From Colwellia sp. E2M01 (GTDB lineage Bacteria; Pseudomonadota; Gammaproteobacteria; Enterobacterales; Alteromonadaceae), in assembly GCF_018860585.1 (NCBI RefSeq), contig NZ_JAHKPR010000048.1:42882-106881 (forward strand): a DNA stretch of 64,000 nt, written 5' to 3'. Made by a program: the position numbers and the translations under genes. The notes under the pieces were generated by a model. It saw only the letters and a list, made by a program, of their open reading frames with translations, did not search any database and was not told the DNA's origin. Of the stretch, positions 36,830-45,515 are shown one piece after another; the stretch's first letter is position 1; the number at the start of each line of letters is the position of its first letter.

Positions 36830-37828
36830 TTAATTAAGAAAACCTGAAAGGGTTAAAATTGAGATAACAGCAAGTACCAGCAATAAGTTGCGTTTGGCAA
36901 GCCTTACTAATAAACAAGGCTCTGCTGTACAGTCATTTTCATTGACCATAATATCTTCCGATTTTTCAGCTACATCAATCAATATTTTATGAGTAGGCTT
37001 CGCTGTATCGAACAAGCTTTCTAACCAAACCGGTAAAGCCTTAGAGAAATGACCTACCAACATAAAACCAAATGAGGTGATACGTACTGGTAACCAATCA
37101 AGCCAAAAAAGAACGTCATGATGATTTTGACAACCCAAGCTAATGTTAGGGGCAATATTACTTTGATGTTCATTTGTAGTTGTTGTTTGAGTATCTTCTT
37201 GAAGTTCAGCTGCATCACTTATGTCATTGTCTGCATCATTTTCGGTAACTATTTCAACATCAAGATTATCATCCGCTTGTGACGAAAGTTCTGCTGCTTG
37301 GGCTTTATAAGCATCAGCAATACATTGTTCTTTTTTATGCTCTATCACGGTGGTAAGTAAGCGATAAAAAATAGCTCCTGCCGCGCCAAATACAGTAAAA
37401 AATAACATAATTGCAATATAGTAACGGTAGTTGAGCCAAATTAACGCTTGCCCAAAACCCATTTGCGGTAAGTTCTTATCTGACAATAATTGTTGATGGT
37501 ACATTTCAGCCGTAGTTTCCTCATCACGAGTGGCTGATTTCAGATAATTTTTATAGGCTGATCTTGTCGTCGTACAGCCAAAACAAATAATCAGTATAAC
37601 AGTGGAGAGTATCAACTCAATTAAACCGTTATGAATAGAAGTTAAGACTAAATAGGTGATAATTACAGGTATAATTATAAACATGACACTCGCGACAGTA
37701 CCGTGCTTTGCGGTAAAATTTTTACCAAAAAGGTGTGTGTAATAATTATAATAAAAATTAAATTGCCACATTGAGCCAGACAATGAACGTTCTGCCATGA
37801 TAGCAATTAATAAACTTAGTAAACTCAT
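36830..37828 (-). CDS. ampE: AmpE-like inner-membrane protein
   Basis: A 332-aa integral membrane protein resembling E. coli AmpE (284 aa). It has an N-terminal MAERSL region, three further hydrophobic segments, the conserved GFGQALIWLNYRYYIA block near 125-140 and the C-terminal LDWLPVRITSFGFMLVGHF block. It is longer because of a hydrophilic, Asp/Glu/Gln-rich insert (about 185-225). It starts one base after the ampD stop, the classic ampDE operon. Its exact role is unclear; in enterobacteria AmpE is linked to beta-lactamase induction and cell-wall recycling. Confidence 0.88.
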   Translation of the reverse strand: MSLLSLLIAIMAERSLSGSMWQFNFYYNYYTHLFGKNFTAKHGTVASVMFIIIPVIITYLVLTSIHNGLIELILSTVILIICFGCTTTRSAYKNYLKSATRDEETTAEMYHQQLLSDKNLPQMGFGQALIWLNYRYYIAIMLFFTVFGAAGAIFYRLLTTVIEHKKEQCIADAYKAQAAELSSQADDNLDVEIVTENDADNDISDAAELQEDTQTTTTNEHQSNIAPNISLGCQNHHDVLFWLDWLPVRITSFGFMLVGHFSKALPVWLESLFDTAKPTHKILIDVAEKSEDIMVNENDCTAEPCLLVRLAKRNLLLVLAVISILTLSGFLN

Positions 37829-37829
37829 G

Positions 37830-38420
37830 TTATGTTCGATTCCTTATCGATTTTTCGCACAATTGTTGACGAAAATAGTGCCAATCAAATACCTTACCCG
37901 GATCGGTTTTTCGTATTGGGGCAATATCACAATGACCAACGATATTTTCCATAATAATCCCAGGATATTCATTTTGCAAACAAAGTGTTAACGCCGCCAA
38001 ACCTTGATACTGCTGTTCTGTATAAGGAATATCATCAGTACCTTCTAACTCAATACCAATAGAATAATCATTACAGCGTTCTCTACCTTGAAAGGAAGAA
38101 ACACCTGCATGCCATGCTTTATCCAAAAATGACACATACTGAGTAATACTGCCGTCACGGCGAATTAAACAATGTGCAGACACTTCAACACCAATTAAAT
38201 CACAAAAACTATCATGCGCAGTGCAATCTAGTTTGCCAAGAAATAAGTCATCAATATATCGTTCACCAAACCTACCCGCAGGCAACGAAATATTATGTAC
38301 TACTAATAGGTTGATTTCTTCATCACATTCTCGCGGCGCAAAAAAAGGTGAAGGTAAAACCTGTACTTGGGTTATTGGCTCTAACCAACCGTCAGAAATT
38401 ATTAATGCTTGTAATGACAT
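37830..38420 (-). CDS. ampD: 1,6-anhydro-N-acetylmuramyl-L-alanine amidase
   Basis: A 196-aa cytoplasmic zinc amidase of peptidoglycan recycling. Zinc ligands are H42 (VVHNISLP), H163 (GHCDIAP) and D173 (KTDPGK), with the catalytic glutamate near E125 (IGIELEGTD) and K175. RDGSITQYV and WHAGVSSFQGRERCN are typical. It is co-transcribed with ampE and divergent from the aspartic-protease and nadC genes. Confidence 0.95.
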   Translation of the reverse strand: MSLQALIISDGWLEPITQVQVLPSPFFAPRECDEEINLLVVHNISLPAGRFGERYIDDLFLGKLDCTAHDSFCDLIGVEVSAHCLIRRDGSITQYVSFLDKAWHAGVSSFQGRERCNDYSIGIELEGTDDIPYTEQQYQGLAALTLCLQNEYPGIIMENIVGHCDIAPIRKTDPGKVFDWHYFRQQLCEKSIRNRT

Positions 38421-38564
38421 ACGTAAAACTCATGTAAAGTTATATTTAGTGACATGTATTATCCGAATTAAGGGGGTTTAATATGTATAAGATTACACTT
38501 TTAGACTTTCTTGCTTATTCTATAAAACATACAATACTCATCTCTTAATCAAAGATGGTTTAGT

Positions 38565-39095
38565 ATGACTGAAGTTGACCCAACAAACAAAATAGGAAAA
38601 ACATTCGTTTGGCTCGCCTGGATAATTGGCTTAGCGTTATTAGTCTTTGTCTTTCAAGATGCGCTTGATGAGCAATACAACCCTAATAGCCAACCAGAAG
38701 TGCGCCTAACCGACTCTGGCCAAGCAGAAGTCACTTTAAATCAAAACAGACAAGGACATTATGTTGCCCGCGGCACTATTAATAATGAACCTGTAACATT
38801 CTTACTTGATACTGGTGCAACCCAAGTATCAATTCCTGCCCATATTGCCGATAAGTTAGGGTTAGTTGCACAAGGAAATTATCAAGTACAAACAGCCAAT
38901 GGCAATGTCACTGTTTATAAAACACAAATTGCACAATTGAGCTTAGGTAATATTTTCCTTTATAATGTCGCCGCTCATATCAATCCTGCGATGAAGTCTG
39001 ATGCAATACTTTTAGGCATGAGTGCCTTAAAACAAGTAGATTTTACGCAAACGGGTAAACAATTAATCTTACGCGAACAGCGAAATACCTATTAA
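38565..39095 (+). CDS. Membrane-anchored retropepsin-like aspartic protease (TIGR02281 type)
   Basis: A 176-aa protein with one N-terminal membrane helix (about 13-32) and a single aspartic-protease domain. The catalytic D82-T83-G84 is in FLLDTGATQVSIP, the flap-like segment is QTANG, and the second hydrophobic-hydrophobic-Gly motif is ILLGMSALKQVDF. A single DTG per chain means it must dimerise like retropepsins. The domain would face the periplasm. Substrate unknown. The next gene is nadC, 51 bp away. Confidence 0.88.
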   Translation: MTEVDPTNKIGKTFVWLAWIIGLALLVFVFQDALDEQYNPNSQPEVRLTDSGQAEVTLNQNRQGHYVARGTINNEPVTFLLDTGATQVSIPAHIADKLGLVAQGNYQVQTANGNVTVYKTQIAQLSLGNIFLYNVAAHINPAMKSDAILLGMSALKQVDFTQTGKQLILREQRNTY

Positions 39096-39134
39096 GCGAG
39101 TCTAAAATTGACGTTAGTAGCACAATAGGTTTAA

Positions 39135-40055
<921 letters not shown>

Positions 40056-40239
40056 TAAATTATATAAGCAACATATATTACATGTAGTTTATGCTGCTTA
40101 TTTAAACCAAGTTATTATTGTCAGTGTCAGTAGAGTCTCTACATAAAACAGATTACACTGTCACATACACTAGAAGTAAACTAGAAAATGTTAACGCTAC
40201 TAGAGATAGGTCTAAGCCCTAGCAGTATTTAGTTATTAA

Positions 40240-40286
40240 TATACCCGTTCCACTTGAAGATGCAGGATTCAGCTGGAGCGGGTATA
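40240..40286. repeat. REP-like palindromic element
   Basis: A 13-bp stem with one G-T pair (TATACCCGTTCCA with TGGAGCGGGTATA) encloses a loop that holds a second short inverted repeat (CTTGAA and TTCAG). It sits between convergent nadC and msrA and could end both. The wording looks like a dispersed repeat of Alteromonadales and Vibrionales genomes, which I state from memory only. Confidence 0.55.
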
Positions 40287-40294
40287 TAAATTAT

Positions 40295-40849
40295 TTATTT
40301 TAATTTATTAACAAAAGTCTCTCTGAACTTTGCTAATTTAGGCGCAACTAAATAATAGCAATATTGATTGTTCGGATTATTCTCAACATAGCCTTGGTGA
40401 TACGCTTCAGCCTGATAAAAAATAACTGCAGGACTTACTTTAGTAACAACAGGCTCTATAAATACTTGTGATTGAGTTATCTCTTCAATCACAGCATTTG
40501 CCGTTTCTTGTTGCTCTGTATCATGGCTGAAAATCTCTGAACGATATTGTGTACCAATATCATTACCTTGCCGGTTTAATTGCGTTGGGTTATGCAAACT
40601 GAAAAAAATCTCAAGTATTTCACGATAACTTATCACGCTACTATCAAACTGCACTTGCACCACTTCAGCATGCCCTGAAGTACCGGTACAAATATCTTCA
40701 TAGGTAGGGTTTTTAACCTGTCCGCCCATATAACCTGATATAGCACTACTAACTCCTTTAATGCTGTTAAAAGCACTTTCAATACACCAAAAACAGCCGC
40801 CCGCTAACGTGGCTATTTGTATTAATGAATCATTACTTTTATCTGTCAT
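40295..40849 (-). CDS. msrA: Peptide-methionine (S)-S-oxide reductase
   Basis: A 184-aa MsrA that repairs the S-epimer of methionine sulfoxide. The catalytic Cys19 is in GGCFWCIE. GVSSAISGYMGG, YEDICTGTSGHAEVVQVQFD and FFSLHNPTQLNRQGNDIGTQ follow as expected. There is no signal peptide, so it is cytoplasmic. Monocistronic. Confidence 0.95.
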   Translation of the reverse strand: MTDKSNDSLIQIATLAGGCFWCIESAFNSIKGVSSAISGYMGGQVKNPTYEDICTGTSGHAEVVQVQFDSSVISYREILEIFFSLHNPTQLNRQGNDIGTQYRSEIFSHDTEQQETANAVIEEITQSQVFIEPVVTKVSPAVIFYQAEAYHQGYVENNPNNQYCYYLVAPKLAKFRETFVNKLK

Positions 40850-41026
40850 AGAATATGCCTTTGATTTTTATTTAGTTAATTAGCTATCTAACTAAACGAA
40901 ATTAATACTACTTACTTTAAGAAGTATATTCATTAAGTCTTTAGCAACGAATATTTACTTCGGCTAAAAGCGTTAAGATGGTATTGTTACCACTGTATTG
41001 TACTCATATAAAACCATTAAAAATAG

Positions 41027-42274
41027 ATGACAAATTTTTTTAAAATCACCAACCAAATTCAAGCAATAATTGCCCTACGCAGTATTGCTATTGCTATTCA
41101 ACTGATATTAATTTTATTTGTAAATATAGGTCTAAATTACCAATTACCTTGGCTGCCTTTAGTCAGTATTATTGGCTTAGAAATACTGTTTACTCTAATT
41201 AGCCATACTTATTATCATCACCGCCAATTAAGCGAGAAAAAAGCCAGTCAAAACGCCGTACTTATTCAAATATGTGCCGACATTATATTTCTGTCTTTTA
41301 TTCTATATTTTAGTGGCGGTGCTACTAATGCTTTTGTTTCCTTACTGCTCATTCCTATTGCTATTGCCGCGGTAACCTTAACGCCGTTATTACTTACTGT
41401 AGTCGCCTCACTTGCTATTGCCTCTTATAGCATTTTACTCTGGTCATTACCTATGAGTGTGATGCACGGTAACATGCAAGGCCACTTTATTGGCATGGGT
41501 ATTAACTTTTTATTTTCGGCTTTAGTGGTTGCTATTGTAGTGGGTAAAATGGCGCGTAATATTAATCAGCAAGAGCTTGCTATTGCTGCTTATCGAGAAG
41601 ACTTATTAAAACAAGAACAAGTGACTTCATTAGGTGTTGCTTCTGCACAAGTTACCCACCAATTAGCGACACCTATTGCCACTGTGCAATTACTCGCTGA
41701 TGAATTAAGTGAAGATTTTCCTGATAATGATATTGTTGTTGATATGCAAAACCAATTAAGTCGTTGTAAAGACAGCTTAGCGGGGTTTCGTGCAATGGTT
41801 TTTGATATTAAAGAGCAAGTTATTAAAGAAGTTAATTGCCAATATTTATTTAATAACATTACCGAGAATGTTCGCGTAAATAACCCTGAAATGAATTTAA
41901 CGCTTACCAATCATAGCCATACTGCAAATACCAAAATTAATACCGATGCGGCGCTATTACCTGCTATTCTCAATTTAATTAATAACGCTATACGAGCTAG
42001 CAAAGCAAATAATAGCAACACACTTAGTCTGAGCAGTGAAATTAATGATTTAAATTGGCAATTAACTATTCGGGATTACGGTAAAGGTTTTACGTTAGCA
42101 ACACTAAATGAATTAGGGGTAAAACCAGTAAATAGTGAACAAGGCTTTGGCATGGCAGTATTTTTAAGTCATGCAAGTTTAGAAAGACTTGGGGGTAAGT
42201 TAGCATTAACAAACCATCAAGATGGCGGCGCTCTGGTTACCTTGAGTTTACCACTTGCCATTGCCTCAATATAA
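41027..42274 (+). CDS. RegB/PrrB-type redox sensor histidine kinase
   Basis: A 415-aa kinase with six hydrophobic segments (about 12-175). The quinone-site motif of RegB, GGxxNPF, appears as GGATNAF at 97-103. The H-box has the phospho-acceptor H211 (VTHQLATPIATVQLL), and the ATPase domain shows LNLINNAIRASKAN (N-box), RDYGKGF and GFGMAVFLSHASLERLGG. In RegB proteins this controls genes in response to quinone redox state. The gene is followed after 27 bp by its RegA-like partner. Confidence 0.85.
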   Translation: MTNFFKITNQIQAIIALRSIAIAIQLILILFVNIGLNYQLPWLPLVSIIGLEILFTLISHTYYHHRQLSEKKASQNAVLIQICADIIFLSFILYFSGGATNAFVSLLLIPIAIAAVTLTPLLLTVVASLAIASYSILLWSLPMSVMHGNMQGHFIGMGINFLFSALVVAIVVGKMARNINQQELAIAAYREDLLKQEQVTSLGVASAQVTHQLATPIATVQLLADELSEDFPDNDIVVDMQNQLSRCKDSLAGFRAMVFDIKEQVIKEVNCQYLFNNITENVRVNNPEMNLTLTNHSHTANTKINTDAALLPAILNLINNAIRASKANNSNTLSLSSEINDLNWQLTIRDYGKGFTLATLNELGVKPVNSEQGFGMAVFLSHASLERLGGKLALTNHQDGGALVTLSLPLAIASI

Positions 42275-42301
42275 AAGACACAAACAAGAGAAATATCGAT
42301 A

Positions 42302-42871
42302 ATGGCACATACAGCGACTACTAACATAACCGCCCCTACTCTACCAAAATTATTAATTGTTGAAGATGATGTTATTTTTGCTAACACCCTTAACAGACGA
42401 TTATCTAAACATGGTTTTGACTGTATACAAGTAGATAACAACAATGATGCTTTGTTAGCTTGTCATCGTCATACGCCTGATTACATTTTACTTGATATGA
42501 AATTAGCCGCTGAAAATACACTATCAATAATTACGCCGATGCGTAAACTGCGCCCACAAAGCCGAATAGTATTACTAACAGGTTTTGCTAGCATTGCTAC
42601 TGCCGTTGACGCAATAAAGCTTGGTGCTGATGACTACTTATCAAAGCCGGTTGATAGTCAAACCTTATTAGCAACACTAAAAGGCGACAAAATAGATGTT
42701 GCACACTTTGAAAACCAGCCTGAAAAAACTTTATCTGCCGAACAAGTAGAGTGGCAACATATCCAACAAGTTTTAAAAGCCAATCAAGGCAATATATCTG
42801 CCACCGCAAGACAGTTATCTATGCACCGTAGAACGCTGCAACGTAAATTACAAAAGCGCCCACAAAATTAG
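42302..42871 (+). CDS. RegA/PrrA/ActR-type response regulator
   Basis: A 189-aa two-domain regulator. The receiver has the acidic pair E21-D22-D23, phospho-acceptor D65 (ILLDMKLA), the T/S site LLTGFAS and K115 (LSKPVD). A short linker leads to a Fis-type helix-turn-helix at the C-terminus (GNISATARQLSMHRRTLQRK), the hallmark of RegA proteins. It is paired with the upstream kinase. Its stop codon abuts the heptamer array. Confidence 0.88.
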   Translation: MAHTATTNITAPTLPKLLIVEDDVIFANTLNRRLSKHGFDCIQVDNNNDALLACHRHTPDYILLDMKLAAENTLSIITPMRKLRPQSRIVLLTGFASIATAVDAIKLGADDYLSKPVDSQTLLATLKGDKIDVAHFENQPEKTLSAEQVEWQHIQQVLKANQGNISATARQLSMHRRTLQRKLQKRPQN

Positions 42872-42962
42872 TACTAGATACTAGGTACTAGGTACTAGGT
42901 ACTAGGTACTAGGTACTAGGTACTAGGTACTAGGTACTAGGTACTAGGTACTAGGTACTAGG
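42872..42962. repeat. Tandem heptamer array, 13 copies of TACTAGG
   Basis: Twelve perfect TACTAGG units (42879-42962) follow one variant unit TACTAGA (42872-42878). The array starts at the first base after the response-regulator stop and ends 17 bp before the 3' end of the convergent gene. Each unit contains CTAG, a tetranucleotide usually rare in bacterial genomes, and a TAG stop in some frame. There are no spacers, so it is not CRISPR. Confidence 0.97.
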
Positions 42963-42979
42963 GCCTATCTTCCTAGCGA

Positions 42980-44098
42980 CTAAAAATTATAAGCAAGGTG
43001 TTGATGAAATCTGATCATCATCTCTTCTTTTTTAGGCTCAATTTCTAGTTCTACTGCCATCAATTGCATGGCTAATTCAATTTGATTTAAGAATCGACCA
43101 AAACCATGATCACTATTATCTTCTGGCGTTGCGACAAATACCAACTGTACACTGTCAGTTAAATCACTGGCATTCCATTTGCTCACCATACCGCACGGGC
43201 TTTGCTCTGGGTTATAACCCAACATTTGTAACTCACCCACACGTGAAACAATCTCATGAATGCTATAGCGAACAATAGGTACTAAGCCATTGGCAATCAG
43301 TGCCCCATTATTTAAGTTGTAACACTTAGCCGCCATAGTAAAAACATCTGTTAAATAAGTATAAAGCGGGTTATACGGATCAGTAGAATGACTATCAATT
43401 TCTACCTGCTGTAATATCTCATTACTAATATTTAAAGTGACCACAGCATAATTCATCGCACTGTGATAACTAGGTAAGTTTACATCTTGGCTCGCATAGC
43501 GCTTTCTAATTTCACGGAGCATGTGTACTTGGTTTGTTTCACAGCCTTTATTTTTTGCGAACAAATCATAAGTTAAATGCTGGTGATCCCTAAGTCTCAC
43601 ATCACTTTTATCTAAGTTAATCACCTCACAAAAATCAGTCACTGCCTGACTAACACGTAGATGAAAATTAGCTGCATTGGTACGTATATCGTCACCCGTA
43701 GCTAAAAACAGTAAACAAACTTTTTTAGCTCTTTTACTGCCATCAAAAAATGACTTTTTAAGGTGGTGACTTGCAGGGTTATAATAAAATAAAATTTGCT
43801 GATTAGTTTGCCATTGATGCATTTCCTGGCTGTAACGTACCCGTGCCAATTTGTCGTTAGCAATAAACTGACAATTACCTAATGCAAGTTTATCGGTTAA
43901 CTCAAAAAATATTGTAGATAGCTGCTGATAAAAATCATAATAAGGTTGCGGTTTCTGCTCGCTATATTTTTCTGAAAATTGTTGGATCAGTTCATCGGTT
44001 AAATTAAATTCTGCCAATATGTACTGATTGTCACGCACATTCCCTGGCAAATAAGCTTTGTGAGCCGCACTCCGTTTTCTAATAATCGACATATTCAT
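42980..44098 (-). CDS. DUF3083-like protein with an internal duplication
   Basis: A 372-aa protein of no known function that looks like the gammaproteobacterial DUF3083 family (assignment from memory). It is made of two related halves, about 17-187 and 207-372. Matching parts include CQFIANDKLARVRYS with GALIANGLVPIVRYS, VCLLFLATGDD with VQLVFVATPEDN, and the closing motifs DHQHLTYDLF and RFHQHLAYNF. No signal peptide or membrane helix is seen, so it is probably cytoplasmic. It stands alone, convergent to the RegA-like gene. Confidence 0.72.
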   Translation of the reverse strand: MNMSIIRKRSAAHKAYLPGNVRDNQYILAEFNLTDELIQQFSEKYSEQKPQPYYDFYQQLSTIFFELTDKLALGNCQFIANDKLARVRYSQEMHQWQTNQQILFYYNPASHHLKKSFFDGSKRAKKVCLLFLATGDDIRTNAANFHLRVSQAVTDFCEVINLDKSDVRLRDHQHLTYDLFAKNKGCETNQVHMLREIRKRYASQDVNLPSYHSAMNYAVVTLNISNEILQQVEIDSHSTDPYNPLYTYLTDVFTMAAKCYNLNNGALIANGLVPIVRYSIHEIVSRVGELQMLGYNPEQSPCGMVSKWNASDLTDSVQLVFVATPEDNSDHGFGRFLNQIELAMQLMAVELEIEPKKEEMMIRFHQHLAYNF

Positions 44099-44344
44099 CC
44101 TTCACTCTATAAATAAGGAAAACGTGACTAACTTTGCATGCTGGACAATGAGAATTACAAAAATTTAACTAGCTATTCCTATAATGCTGAGAATGATCAT
44201 AAAATATCTTGCTAGGTAATATGCCTATCCAGTATTCGGGTTAAGTCATTAACCTTTTAACTTATAGGCAGTATAATGAGCCTTAATGAAGCTTTTGTGA
44301 CGAACGCATGGCACAAATATGACAAGAATTGAATAAGGAATGTA

Positions 44345-44563
44345 ATGCTAAATGATAAACAATTTTTGGTTGAAGCCATTAACCAAACCATGCCTTTTGG
44401 TAAATATGCGGGCAGAAAACTATTACAACTTCCTGAGCCTTATTTAGTGTGGTTTCACGGTAAAGGCTTTCCTGAGGGTAAATTAGGACAACAACTCGCC
44501 TTAATGTACGAAGTTAAACTCAATGGTTTAGAAGGCATGTTAAAACCTTTATTGCGCAGCTAA
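44345..44563 (+). CDS. DUF3820 family small protein
   Basis: A 72-aa protein of the DUF3820 family with the core MPFGKYAGRKLLQLPEPYLVWFH. The segment resembles the small modules found beside some exonuclease-like domains. The upstream GAATAAGGAATGTA gives an AAGGA ribosome binding site. It is monocistronic and its function is unknown. Confidence 0.85.
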   Translation: MLNDKQFLVEAINQTMPFGKYAGRKLLQLPEPYLVWFHGKGFPEGKLGQQLALMYEVKLNGLEGMLKPLLRS

Positions 44564-45047
44564 GTTACCCCTGCTGTTATTTAGCTAAATGACATCACTA
44601 AAATACATAGCTATTTTTAAATACTGCAATCATCATCCCCTAAACTCTATTTTTATTAATATTATTTAACATGATTTTTTAGAGTTATTTTATCTATAAA
44701 ATAAACTTATTATTATTTTTAGTAATAACCTTTTTTAATTAAAATGACTAACGAGTTGTTTTGAAAAGGCAAACTTTATCATTAAAAAACGCTATTTTTT
44801 ATCGCTTCTATTTCCTGTAAAAAGCAACTAATTTATTCAATTTTCTGCCTTGCATCATGACCAAATATCTCCTTAAATGATATGGCTAGTTGTGGTTAAC
44901 ATAGACATGAAATTAATTAAATAAGGTCAAAAGATTAACCATAAAGCCATATTTAGTAATAACTTTTTCATTTAAAGATTAACGTTGTTTTTTTACTAAC
45001 AAACTGATTTACCGGAACAATTTTTAAGTATTTATGAGGTGTGTAAA
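44564..45047. other. AT-rich region upstream of rmf
   Basis: 484 bp, very rich in A and T. It must hold the rmf promoter, and a GAGGT ribosome binding site lies at 45036-45040. No operator or terminator could be assigned with confidence, and no gene was recognised. Confidence 0.4.
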
Positions 45048-45221
45048 ATGAAGAGACAGAAAAGAGATAAGTTAGGCAGAGCGCATTCAAACGGTTATCA
45101 AGCAGGTTTAGGGGGAAAAGCTAAAGAGCAATGCCCTTATCAAAGTGTTGATGCGAGATCGCAATGGTTAGGTGGCTGGCGAGATGCCATTAGCGATAGA
45201 AATTTAGGACTATTAAGATAG
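45048..45221 (+). CDS. rmf: Ribosome modulation factor
   Basis: A 57-aa basic protein starting MKRQKRDKLGRAHSNGYQAG and containing CPYQSVDARSQWLGGWRDA, nearly the E. coli Rmf pattern. It pairs 70S ribosomes into inactive 100S dimers in stationary phase or slow growth. The ATG at 45048 is chosen over an in-frame GTG at 45039 because GAGGT (45036-45040) is spaced 7 nt from it. Confidence 0.96.
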   Translation: MKRQKRDKLGRAHSNGYQAGLGGKAKEQCPYQSVDARSQWLGGWRDAISDRNLGLLR

Positions 45222-45515
45222 ATTAACAACCTGTAAAAATATACTACTGTCTATCATAATGCTGGTTAACAAAAATATGATAGACAGACCCTAAAAATAA
45301 AAATTCACAATACCCCACTCACTCTCATCAGTTATGCAACCAGTAAAGCAATAATTAAAAAAACCTTAAATTTATTACGAATATTCATATATTAATTATT
45401 AAATTGATATTGCCAAGATTTACCTTTAGTATTTTAACTCTAAATATTGTTATTTTATACGTTAAGCCCCCCAAAAAAGTTTACGTATTTAATAAAAAAC
45501 TTGGTAGCTAGTCTT

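Noticed and set aside
42872..42962. CRISPR array
   Set aside because: The repeats are 7 bp and contiguous, without spacers, and no cas gene is nearby.
45447..45515. N-terminal extension of the GH15-domain protein from TTG
   Set aside because: The extension has no homology to the family and a poor start; the ATG at 45516 fits the family start.
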